Positions 38,013-47,740 of a stretch of 64,000 nt of DNA are shown here, in pieces. The translations under genes and the position numbers were made by a program. The notes below the pieces were generated by a model, which was not told where the DNA came from, ran no database searches, and worked only from the letters and a program-made list of their open reading frames with translations. Position 1 is the stretch's first letter. Each line of letters starts with the position of its first letter. This stretch comes from Hetaerina americana (Eukaryota; Arthropoda; Insecta; Odonata; Calopterygidae), in assembly GCA_022747635.1 (NCBI GenBank), contig JAKTNV010000004.1, positions 21,707,469 to 21,771,468 of the forward strand, in the 5' to 3' direction.

Positions 38013-39077
38013 ATGGATTTAAATTTGCAACAACGAACTTGTATTAAATTTTGCGTAAAAAACGGATTTAGTGGCGCACGGACGTTGGAAAAGTGTTTCG
38101 GCAACGATTCTCTAAAAAAAACGGTCGTTTACCAGTGGCACGAGCGGTTCAGAAGTGGTCGTGAGTCAATCGAAGATGATGAACGCAGTGGCCGACCATC
38201 GACATCGAAAGTCGGTGAAAAAATTGATAAAGTAAAAGAAATGTTGGTCAATAACCGCAAATTAACCATCAGAGAAATAGCGGAGGACTTGAACATTGCC
38301 TATGGATCCGCCCAAGACATTGTGGTTAATGATTTGGGTTTCCGTCGTGTAGCAGCAAAGTTGGTGCCGAAAGACCTCAATTTCATGCAAAAAAGAGACC
38401 GTGTTTACGTCGCAAAAGACATGATTTGCGAGGCTGAATCCGATCCCACATTCATCAAAAGGATCATTACTGGAGACGAGACGTGGGTTTATGAGTACGA
38501 CACGCAATCCAGACATCAGGCAAGTGAATGGCGTTCACCAAATGAGCCGAGACCAAAAAAACCACGTCGTTTTCAGTCAAAAAAGAAGGCAATGCTGACG
38601 GTTTTCATGGATTACAACGGTGTACTGCATCATGAATTTTTGCCAGAAGGCCAGACAGTAAACAAAGAGTATTATTTGGGCGTTATGAGACGTTTGCGTG
38701 AAGCAATTCGCCGAAAGAGACCAGAAATGTGGGCAGAAAACTCGTGGATTTTGCACCATGATAACGCACCGTCGCACAGTGCTATCATTATTCGTAATTT
38801 TTTGACGAAAAATGCAACAAATACCATCCAACAGCCACCGAATTCACCTGATTTGGCTCCCTGTGACTTCTTTCTGTTCGAACGAGTTAAAAAACCATTA
38901 CGGGGAACGCGTTTTAGCAGCCGAGAGGAAGTAATGGAAAAATCGCAGGAAGCACTGATGGACATACCGAAAACCGAATATAAAGAATGTTTCGAGGATT
39001 GGATCAAGCGCTGGCATAAGTGTGTTGCAGTCGATGGGGATTACTTTGAAGGGGACAATATAGATTTAGATGAATAA
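38013..39077 (+). CDS. Mariner transposase, open frame with 3-residue deletion, 354 aa
   Basis: Same protein as the minus-strand copy, with the start placed at the equivalent methionine (MDLNLQQ). All three catalytic aspartates and the DD34D spacing are kept. It lacks three residues (Met-Leu-Glu) in the first helix-turn-helix region: copy 1 reads [12 protein letters not shown] and this copy ARTLEKCFG. The EML...FG pattern is conserved in mariner transposases generally, so this copy is probably the derived one. The loss fits slippage between two TTGGAAA direct repeats. Four substitutions (Asn to Asp, Pro to Ala, Asp to Tyr, Val to Leu, going from copy 1 to copy 2) also differ. DNA binding may be impaired, but this is inference. 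Confidence 0.93.
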   Translation: MDLNLQQRTCIKFCVKNGFSGARTLEKCFGNDSLKKTVVYQWHERFRSGRESIEDDERSGRPSTSKVGEKIDKVKEMLVNNRKLTIREIAEDLNIAYGSAQDIVVNDLGFRRVAAKLVPKDLNFMQKRDRVYVAKDMICEAESDPTFIKRIITGDETWVYEYDTQSRHQASEWRSPNEPRPKKPRRFQSKKKAMLTVFMDYNGVLHHEFLPEGQTVNKEYYLGVMRRLREAIRRKRPEMWAENSWILHHDNAPSHSAIIIRNFLTKNATNTIQQPPNSPDLAPCDFFLFERVKKPLRGTRFSSREEVMEKSQEALMDIPKTEYKECFEDWIKRWHKCVAVDGDYFEGDNIDLDE

Positions 39078-39103
39078 ACTTGTATTTTTAATTTTCTGAA
39101 TAA

Positions 39104-39130
39104 ATTCCGGGAAATTTTTGATCAAGGTAG
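39104..39130. repeat. Mariner copy 2 terminal inverted repeat (3' end)
   Basis: On the minus strand it starts CTACCTTGATCAAAAATTTC, identical to the matching end of copy 1. Confidence 0.9.
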
Positions 39131-39320
39131 TATACATATATATGTGTGTATATACATATATAACACAAAATAAAATAGATAATACGTATAAGGTTCAGAT
39201 AGAAGGCCGAAAGCTCAGTCTACCATGTGAGTGTCCTTTTACTTGTTGTCTATTTTATTTTATGTTCTATTGTGCCGTCCAAATGTTACATTGCTCTCGT
39301 GAGTGCTTCTGCATCATCGA
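39131..39320. other. Short spacer between mariner copy 2 and TA repeat cluster
   Basis: Starts with TA/CA-rich sequence, then about 130 bp of unique sequence without a gene. Confidence 0.5.
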
Positions 39321-39349
39321 TATATATATACACACGCACACACACACAC

Positions 39350-39383
<34 letters not shown>

Positions 39384-39475
39384 GTGTATATGTATATATA
39401 TATATATATATGTATATGTATATATATAGGGATATATATATATATATATATATGTATATGTATATGTATATATAT

Positions 39476-39521
<46 letters not shown>

Positions 39522-39537
39522 GTATATGTATATATAT

Positions 39538-39625
<88 letters not shown>
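39321..39625. repeat. Compound TA array with GGG-punctuated higher-order repeat
   Basis: TA and CA/TG stretches are followed by three units that each contain GTATATGTATA-type steps and end in ATATATAGGGATATAT. The GGG triplets lie at 39429, 39477 and 39539, so unit length varies (48 and 62 bp) through the TA part. Reading frames through it are artefacts. Confidence 0.9.
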
Positions 39626-39627
<2 letters not shown>

Positions 39628-39671
39628 TCAAACACGAAATCCCGCCAAACGGCGAATAAATACTCATATAT

Positions 39672-39860
39672 ACAGAAACAGATATAAGGAAAAGGGATAG
39701 GAACACATATAAAGGACGAACACAATAAAGGTGGGGAAGGCGGAATCGAACGGATCACAAGAGTAAAAATATTTCCTTGACCGGGACTCGAACCTCGGAT
39801 CTTTCCACTTGCCGGGCGGATGCTCTTAGTCCCCTGACGCCATCTCTTGGCTAAAGAATC
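39672..39860 (-). mobile_element. tRNA-derived SINE, family B, minus copy of a head-to-head pair
   Basis: On the minus strand it has a B box GGTTCGAGTCC (39784-39794) and an A-box-like TGGCGTCAGGGG near its 5' end. From 39828 down to 39672 it is identical, base for base, to 39931-40087 on the plus strand. Inside 39829 (toward the pair centre) the two copies differ completely. Its 3' end passes into TATATGAG and then, about 40 bp on, the long TA array. Confidence 0.85.
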
Positions 39861-39910
39861 GGGGCGCTTGGCGACATATTAGACCCACGGATCTCAGGGT
39901 AAATTACGTT

Positions 39911-40081
39911 TCCTCGATAGCTCAAGTGGTTAAGAGCATCCGCCCGGCAAGTGGAAAGATCCGAGGTTCGAGTCCCGGTCAAGGAAATATTTTTACTCTT
40001 GTGATCCGTTCGATTCCGCCTTCCCCACCTTTATTGTGTTCGTCCTTTATATGTGTTCCTATCCCTTTTCCTTATATCTGT

Positions 40082-40087
<6 letters not shown>
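39911..40087 (+). mobile_element. tRNA-derived SINE, family B, plus copy of a head-to-head pair
   Basis: The first 75 bp (39911-39985) fold as a degenerate tRNA: acceptor strands TCCTCGA and TCAAGGA pair at six of seven positions, D stem GCTC/GAGC, anticodon stem TCCGC/GTGGA, A box TAGCTCAAGTGG and B box GGTTCGAGTCC. The anticodon loop CCGGCAA lacks the usual T33 and the T stem has two mismatches, so it is a SINE head and not a working tRNA gene. A body of about 100 bp follows and ends in TCTGTTTCTG, directly joined to a (TA)n tract. Confidence 0.88.
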
Positions 40088-40155
<68 letters not shown>

Positions 40156-40156
40156 C
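40088..40156. repeat. (TA)n tail of SINE family B
   Basis: A TA array of about 34 units with one TG step, starting at the 3' end of the SINE. It may be the SINE's own tail or the insertion target. Confidence 0.9.
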
Positions 40157-40159
40157 CGT

Positions 40160-40930
40160 GTGTGTGTATAAGTGTATACGAGGAAGGATTTCCCGGCTGA
40201 GATAGGGTGTAAAGGTCGGGGACCTCTTTTGGAGCACATTATATTAACTCCGCGTTAACGTGACTGCCGGCGAACAAGAATTGGCATCCAGACATCATAT
40301 GCCGATGACCTGGTTTCTGTACGATGCTCTGCCTGAATCAAAGACGTATTCGTGCGCTATTGAAATTGCGGTTAGAGTGGAGATGACATGCCCCTTCTGA
40401 ATTTTTTTTAGCCGAAGAGGTGTTTTCGACTGTATCCCTATCACACGGGCGGATTTTAAACGCCATGTAAATCAGGTAGGAAAGAAGCACCGCGCACTTC
40501 TTCCCCATCCAATGATTTCAGTCTCAGAGCACGGCATTTGTGCGTCTCTCCCTGTGATTCACCGGCGGTAGTTTCAGGACCAAAGCGTGACTCGCCAGAG
40601 AGATTTTGGAGGCATCGATTGCGTTAAGCACCTATTGGGATCATTCGAAATTACCATCTACGATCTGAGGACTGCGAATAAAGAAATAAAATCCGAAAAT
40701 ATACTTAGTCAGATACAAATAAAGGCGAGGAAAATCATTACAATTAATATTAAAAGTTCAATTTACCAAGAACAAATCTTATAAGTTTTTCCCAGAGATT
40801 TTTTCAAATCAATCTGCCAATCACGTTTTGAACACTGATAAAATATAAAATCCCCGAATGAACACTTGGGACATAACAAATATGGCGATGAAATCATAAA
40901 TATGCAGAATGACAAACTACTATCCAATTC
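40160..40930. other. No gene recognised
   Basis: Moderately GC-rich sequence to about 40600, then AT-rich. No motif-bearing frame was found. Confidence 0.4.
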
Positions 40931-40948
40931 TAATATATATATATATAT

Positions 40949-40972
<24 letters not shown>
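40931..40972. repeat. (TA)n microsatellite with poly-T end
   Basis: A TA array with one TTTA interruption, followed by a run of T. Confidence 0.9.
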
Positions 40973-40980
<8 letters not shown>

Positions 40981-42055
40981 TCTTTGATCTTTCTTCAACG
41001 TTTTTACAACGCTGTTATAAAATTATTACAAAAATAACCTGAAAAAGTTCTAGGGACTACATGTCAACACGGACCTAAAACCCTAGATGAACTTGGTTTA
41101 TGTTATCTTCCTTTTAAAACATTACTGTGACAAAAGTAATTAAAAAATAGAAGTTTCTGATTTGGAACTAGAAATGCATTATGAGCGTTAAACCTGTAGG
41201 CATTACTTTGATGTTTGTTGGACCATGGACCTAAAACGGGTAATATTAGTTACAAAATTAAAGCTCACATTATTTTCACTTATTGAATAAAATTTGTGAA
41301 ACCATATTCACTAAGATCAACAAAATATATGTGCCTCATTCCATTGCCGAAACGAATATAGTATAACATATCTCAATAGCAGATGGAAATAAGAGAGAGA
41401 ATGGGACGACAATAGCGGAGGCAGCAAGAAAAACCACTAAAGCAGGGATACCGAATTCTAACACGAAAATCACCTTTAAAGATAACCGCAAACTAGAATG
41501 TCATGATGATTCCGTCATTTCCTCGAGTCTAAAATTGCAGGGCCACTAGGCTCTCAAGAGATACAAAGAATTAGAATCTAAGTCGGATGGCAGACGTAAA
41601 ATAACTTCTAAAATTTCATTTCGCATCGTGTATCATGCCTGTGGATGTAACGCCATGGTTAACCAGGGCATAATATGCATGCCAATTAACCTTAGACTGA
41701 GGACTACTATCATTTAAAAACAAACATTTATCACTAAATTTACAGTTTTAAACATAAATTGGTCAACACTGATAGCCATAAAAAAATTTAAAATTTCCAC
41801 CGACTAGCTACGAGTTCTGATAAGAATCACGATTTGGTAACAATAGCTTTCTGAACCTGATTGACAATAAACTTGAGTCAAATTCAAAATCTGTTTTATA
41901 TTATTTTCTTCACGAGGCCGGAGAATAAAAACGATTAAGTAATCAAACTTTATCGGCAGCAGTTGATGCCCATTACGGCCAATACACAACTGCAAGAAAA
42001 AGAAGAGGAATTAAAGAGAGCGTGTTCAGCTATTTTGACTTCATCCCGGAGGAAA
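40973..42055. other. AT-rich DNA, no gene recognised
   Basis: Only short frames without motifs. Confidence 0.5.
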
Positions 42056-42059
42056 AACA

Positions 42060-42830
42060 TATCCATGATCACATTCTCAGTCCGAGAGGGAATCGAGCAC
42101 ATACGGACGTGTGACAAATTCAAAGCGATAAGCTGAGTTCCCTTTACACCTCGCTTCGATTATATCCACCCGAGTGAAATTCCGCCGACACACGCGAGAC
42201 TCCTTTGATTCATTTCCGCACGGGAGGGGGGGGGGGAATCGCGGGGCTTCACTCGTGCGCCCTCTCTGACACTCCGAGCCAAATGCAATGACGCCTCCCG
42301 CATGGACGCGAGAGAGAGAGAGAGATATATATAGAGACTGTTTTCGTGCGATACGCCGGACTTGACGTGGGACATGATTACGGACCACGTCCAGGATAAT
42401 GGCCCGGCTTGCGCATTCTCCCGGACCCGGGGCGATGGGACAACGGGTTTCGCAGCGATACCCCACAGGTCACGTCGGGAGAAAAATGCACCGGCACGGC
42501 AAAGGCATCGACGACGGCGGCACTCGAGACGTGCACGCGGCACCCACGGTTCGGCCACGGCGGGTGACGGGTGAAGGGCAAACTCGCTGGTGTCCGTCAC
42601 TGGGGATCGGTGAAGTGCGGGGATGGGAAGACGAGTGGTTCAGGGGTGGGGAGTGCGGGTGTTGGTTGGGGGTGGGGGTCATTGAGGGGTTGATACGCCA
42701 CCACATCCACCAGTTCGGTGATCAAGTGCGGTTCCAAGTGATTAGGTCAAGTACAGCACGAGCGTGAAGAGCGGAGGGTGATTGGGGGGGAGGGAGCGCT
42801 GATCACAGGTGGCTCATCTGTCAAAGTGAT
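42060..42830. other. CpG-rich island with GA microsatellite
   Basis: CpG-rich DNA including a poly-G run near 42226 and a short (GA)n/(TA)n tract at about 42308-42331. The plus strand becomes strongly G-rich at 42600-42800. Open frames on both strands are not trusted. Possible promoter-type island. Confidence 0.4.
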
Positions 42831-42839
42831 GAATTCTGC

Positions 42840-44980
42840 GAAATCCCTCTCACGGATGGGGACGAAGCCAAGTGTCAAATCTAAATTGCATCAGCCAAAA
42901 GTACATGTCAGGTCATTAAAAAAATGATATTTTGCCGTCACTCTCATTTGTTGGGCAGAAAGGCTAGTGGCGTTTTGGACTTGGGGATTTTTAGCGATAA
43001 TGTATAAACTCTTTGCAATATGATGGAGTCTTTTAGACCACGAAACAATTTAAACGTCAAGTAATAAGCATCTTTAATAGTTTTGAAAAGAGTCAAAGGT
43101 AGATGGATAGGGGAGGAGTAAGGAATGACCGTAAGTGGGAGGAGATTAGATCAGAGTTGTGGATTTTAAAGCATTAATTAAACAGTTTGGCAGAGAATTT
43201 CGGTTACTATTCAGTGAAATAGAATCGATATGAGTGGCGCGGTAGAAAGATAAAATGTAAAAGGCCAAAAGTAACGAAGCGTTCAGAGAAGAAGAAGTTC
43301 ATGTTATGCATCAGTGAACAGGAACATAAATTAAAGTTGATGGAGGATTTCAACTCACAAACCTTCTAAAAATATTTGAAATGTGAAAAGGACTCTTTAA
43401 GTGCGGATGTAGTGAAAACCATTAGGGGACTAATATGAGGCAGAGTGCTACGCGATACCAAAACCTGGTCTATAAGAATAGAGGGTGAGGAATTAGATGA
43501 TTTTGAGATATAGGAGCGGAAATGAACCGCAGGAAAAAGAGAAGTCTTGAAGAACTTCACGGAAAGAATGTGACGGTGACCCAAAATGAAACTGTATCTA
43601 GAAAGGAATATCATAAAAATTACCATGATAATAATGCCATCTACCTGGGCATCACGAACATCGGTGGACATCCAGAAATCAAAGAAATAAAAGATAAATC
43701 AAAGTAAATATATGCCATCAGTAATTTACACATTGCCTGACTTGAGGTTCGCATTTTATTTACCAGGGTAATATAAAACTTTGTGTCAGTTTTTTCTAGG
43801 ATTTCTCGATGTAACACTAAGTAAAAATACTAGGCAGTAACACATATGTATTGTGAAGCAAATTTTGTGACAAACACTAGATCGATTCGGGTCATTTTGT
43901 TGGATCGAATGTAGGCCGTGGGCGCTGAAGATTGACATTTTATGTATTATTCCGGTATATAGATCAGTTTTATTCCAACGCATCTTTAATTAAGTTAACA
44001 TACTGCTGCGATGATAAAAAAATGAATTTTAATAAAAATACGAAAGTAATAATTAAGCAAGTTTGAAAAGATTCGGAAAAGGAGTCCATTTGCGAATAAA
44101 GTTTATCCAAAAATAAATAGCAAATTATAATTTAACGAAGGGATGGACTCATTTGACATATTGAGGCAAAATCACGTACGGAGGCTATCGCGAAGGGTAA
44201 CCTGCACGGAGCCAACGCGAGAAGGTATGAACGCGAGGAGAATTTAGATTATTGGACAGCTTCATGAGAATTCAAGCAGAACCAAGTCTAGTCTGATGAA
44301 TAGTCAAATCATCGACCTATTTGTCCCTGAAACAAGACGCTCAGAAGTTACCACTGTCGGAAAAATAATAACTTGCGGACTATTGCATAATATTGCATAC
44401 ATTTTAATGAAGGACGGTTGGTTGACATTTAATGTAAGAACTGAAGAAACGCAACCCACTTTGGGGTTACATTTAAGAGTGGGAACCGGTCCTCCTGCGT
44501 AGCGCCTTAAGATCTTCACGTCAAGTGAAAAATTACTCATGTTCATCATTTAATTCAGAGTCCCTGATTTTTCCAATCACGAGTGATAAAGATTCCAATC
44601 GCTAACACTCGAGGATTGTATGCCAGTGCCATGAGTGACCGTACAAAACAATGCCCTCGCAAACAGTTCAAAACGAGATTAATAGATTAGACCAGGTATA
44701 TTAAACACAAGCAAGGGAACCATCCCATGAAACTCCAAAATATATCTCGAAAGTAAGTAGCGCAACACTATTTCAAAATGGAGTCCAAAGAAAATCATGA
44801 AATAATGGAATGAGTGCATTTCTTGGTCAACATAATAGCAGAGAAGCTTTTACTTTTTGATTATACCTGGTAGACAGAGACCCTCAGGTTGGATAGGGCG
44901 AATTTAACTTATGAAAGTCTAAGGTCGGCTATTAAGTTCTTACATTCAATGAAAACCGGCTTAAAGGAAGAAGCAAGGCT
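42840..44980. other. No gene recognised
   Basis: AT-rich to mixed DNA. Short frames at 43366-43671 (minus) and 44296-44502 (plus) have no recognised domain. Confidence 0.45.
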
Positions 44981-45720
44981 TTGTTTGGTTTTGCTTGGGA
45001 TTACGGGGAGGCATTACAGTCAGCACAGGGGGGAGGGGTACCAAGATACTGCGAGAGCCAGGTTTGACGACAACTAAGCTTGCTACTGGCCAATGTCGTT
45101 CCCCGAGACCCTGGGGCTGGTGTGAGGAAGATGAGGAGCAAGTGGAGGGGCGTAATAGGGCAACGATGACACTTCCCTTATGTCAGTCGGAGCGGGTCCG
45201 GAAGAAGGGGGGCTGCGGAGGGGGGGGGGAGCGGCGGGGGCGTTGGTGGTGTGTCTGCACATTTAAAGTGGGATAGGGGGAGTTAAAGAAGAGTGGGGAG
45301 AGGGGAGAGAAAGAGGAATTGGAGGAAAGAGGAGGAAGTGCGAAGAGGGAAAAGGTGTGGAGGGCGGGGATAAATAACGTCTGAGGGACCAAGGGGGAAG
45401 AGGACTATTTTTACATTCATTTCGAATAGTTTCGAATCGGCGCGTACTGGAGGGGGATGGAGAATTTCCGTACAGGGGGTACACAAACCAGGAGAGGGGG
45501 AAGGGAAGGTATTGAGGGGTGTTGGGGGAGGATAGGGTGGAAAGAAGGAAGTGAGGAGAAAAAGAGGGTGTGAGCGGGACCATGACGAGGGGAAAAAAGA
45601 ACGCTCGGAATGCTGTTAATCCGGACGCGTGGGGGTGTTTCGAAGACCTTTCGGGAGGAATTTAAAAATTTGGAGGGGGGTCTTTGCCAAAAAAAAATAA
45701 GACCGGCCCGTTTCGAAGAG
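44980..45720. other. G-rich, strand-asymmetric island
   Basis: The plus strand is strongly G- and purine-rich with a poly-G run near 45220. The minus strand therefore reads long proline/serine-rich low-complexity frames. A plus-strand frame at 45610-45828 ends NMVIGCANPESHAYTPSWNQ and is less biased, but has no recognised domain. Confidence 0.4.
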
Positions 45721-45839
45721 TGGATTTGTTGTGCTGCTAGAATTCCAACTAACCGTGTTAATATGGTGATTGGATGTGCTAATCCTGAATCCCATGCATA
45801 TACACCCAGTTGGAACCAAATACAATGAAGCAAATTTCT

Positions 45840-47450
45840 GGCTCGCTTCTACCGAGACGAAACGGGGGAGGATGGAGTAAAACGGACGGAAATTCCGAAA
45901 GCCAAGCGGGAGAATACCCAAGGCATTCAGATCTTGGGGAGCGGTTTTCTGTATACTCCCTCAGCAGTTTTCAATAGAAAAAATACAGGACCATTACCCA
46001 AATCACACTAATGTTTATCAATGATACTTACGTCATTTCGTATCCATGACAAAACGTAATCGCAATTTTTTCTCGGTAGCCGAATCTACCGATATGATTT
46101 GGTGAAACTCCTTCGTTGCCTGAAGGAAACTCAGGTGCCCTGAAGCTTTCTAAAAGTCTCAAGCCCCTTGGTGAATCAAGGGGCTCTCAACCTAATTGCT
46201 CCAATATCCGCTTAGCTTGCAGTCTTCTCTTAAGAAGTTTTAACAAAAACATAAGCTATAACAATGTCCGCTTTGAGTTTTGTCATAGCTTTCTCTCACT
46301 TCTCCAAATATTTGCGGCGTATTCCAAGTGTTGCCCAACCAAAACGGAGTACTACCTTTCTCTTTACAATTTCATTACCTTTTCCTACAAACCGTCAAAT
46401 GAAAACTAACTTCTTTAAGGCTTAAATGAAATCCCCTGTGGAGCAATTTTAAAAGCAAACAACATTAAAATTACATTATATCTCAGATTTAGGATGTTCA
46501 AACAGCATTTAGTAGAATCAAGTGTCCAAATTCACGGCGTTTGTGTACATAATGTGATTAGAAGGAAGCACTGTTAGCACATTGCGGATTTCCAGGTTTA
46601 TTTGATGTAAAGTTTATGGTCTGTTCGCATAAACCGAAATTAGCATGAGTGAATCCATTCTCAAAGCCTCATATCGTCTATGACTTTGGGATTCTATGAC
46701 TCTGAGATTAAGAGGAAGCTATTCACACATTTTACGGGATGTTTCGACAATATAAATAGCTCGTGCAACGCACTAAGTTTTTTTATACATATTTGGTTAG
46801 TTTACGATGATTATCTTAAGATGTCAGCACATAATCTGACACCAAAATGCATCATATTTTTCGGGCACAAATTTTCAGCTTGAATACATTTTTTTATTAA
46901 TCTCCTTAAATGAATGAAACTTCGATTGACTTTCCAAGCTGGAAAGTCAATGGAAGCCGGAGAATATGAAACCAATGGCTTTTTCAACACATGAAATCAT
47001 ATACACGATTTTAGTCAATGTGTTTAAATAGCTTTGGGCTGAAATTGATTGAATCTCAAAAAAACTTTTAAAAATGTGGGAAAAAATTTAAATGCATTAA
47101 TATTTTTCCCGACATTATCGTTAGTGATGCGGAGTTTTTATTTTTTTACGCTTCTTAATCACTATTCAACAACTAATATAGCAGACGGTGCTTAACATCT
47201 ATCATGAAATTAGCTGAATGACGCGTGAATGGTGGAAGTGACAGTCGACTGCCTCCGATAATAATTTGGAAAGAAATTTGACACGGATAAATAATGTCGT
47301 CATCTGATTCAGCAAATTGTCGATCAAGATAAATTGAATAAATTATGAACGACTCATATTTCAACATTCAAAAACTTATCCACACGTTAGTTTGCCGTCA
47401 CGGTAGTCTTCGAAATACTTTACAATTGTTTAAGGCGATGTCGAGAAACA
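45840..47450. other. No gene recognised, two small perfect hairpins
   Basis: Contains perfect inverted repeats at 46162-46185 (9-bp arms) and 46925-46951 (12-bp arms, 3-base loop), but no supported gene. It lies downstream of the Kelch exon in transcription sense, so if the gene continues it would be intron. Confidence 0.4.
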
Positions 47451-47582
47451 CTTCGAAACGTCGAGGGAAAGGAAAGAGGCAACGCAGGATGTGGTGAGAT
47501 CTGGGAGTGGTTGTCGCGATTCAGTCTCCCGGCGTCGCAATTATGGGTTCCACCGGGAGAAAGGAACCAAATTGCAACTTAC

Positions 47583-47740
47583 CTTTATCTGATAAACCCA
47601 AAGTGGCGTCTCCGTCCCCGCAGAAAATCCGAGTTCTCCCCCGAATACGTAGATGGCGTCCCGGAACGCCACGGCGGAGTGCTCTTGCAGGCATGGCGGA
47701 CACTCCCCGGTCGGCTTGAGTTGCTCCCAGCGGCTATCCG
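47583..47740 (-). CDS. Internal exon encoding a Kelch repeat, gene unidentified
   Basis: A 158-bp exon on the minus strand. The acceptor is TTTTCCTTCGTTACAG ending at 47741, and the donor is AAAG/GTAAGT with the exon ending at 47583; both fit the consensus closely. It starts two bases into a codon and ends after a full codon. The peptide is 52 residues: DSRWEQLKPTGECPP, a linker, then EHSAVAFRDAIYVFGG (residues 19-34), ELGFSAGTETPLW and VYQIK. The order W-x-x-L/G-x-P, then H-S-A-V, then Y-V-F-G-G is the Kelch blade pattern. Kelch proteins form beta-propellers used in protein binding. Other exons of this gene were not found in the window, which suggests long introns. I cannot choose among the many Kelch families. 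Confidence 0.85.

Larger units (their letters stand above)
37808..39130 (+). mobile_element. Full-length mariner element, copy 2
   Basis: A 1,323-bp DD34D mariner in the opposite orientation to copy 1. Its terminal repeats start CTACCTTGATCA at both ends, with TA duplications at 37806-37807 and 39131-39132, and it again lies in TA-rich repeat DNA. Against copy 1, I count one substitution in the 5' leader, five in the coding region (one silent), none in the 3' untranslated part, and a 9-bp deletion. That is about 99.5% identity outside the deletion. Confidence 0.96.

Noticed and set aside
39911..39985. A functional tRNA gene
   Set aside because: T33 is missing, the T stem has mismatches, and the sequence continues as a repeated body, so it is the head of a SINE.
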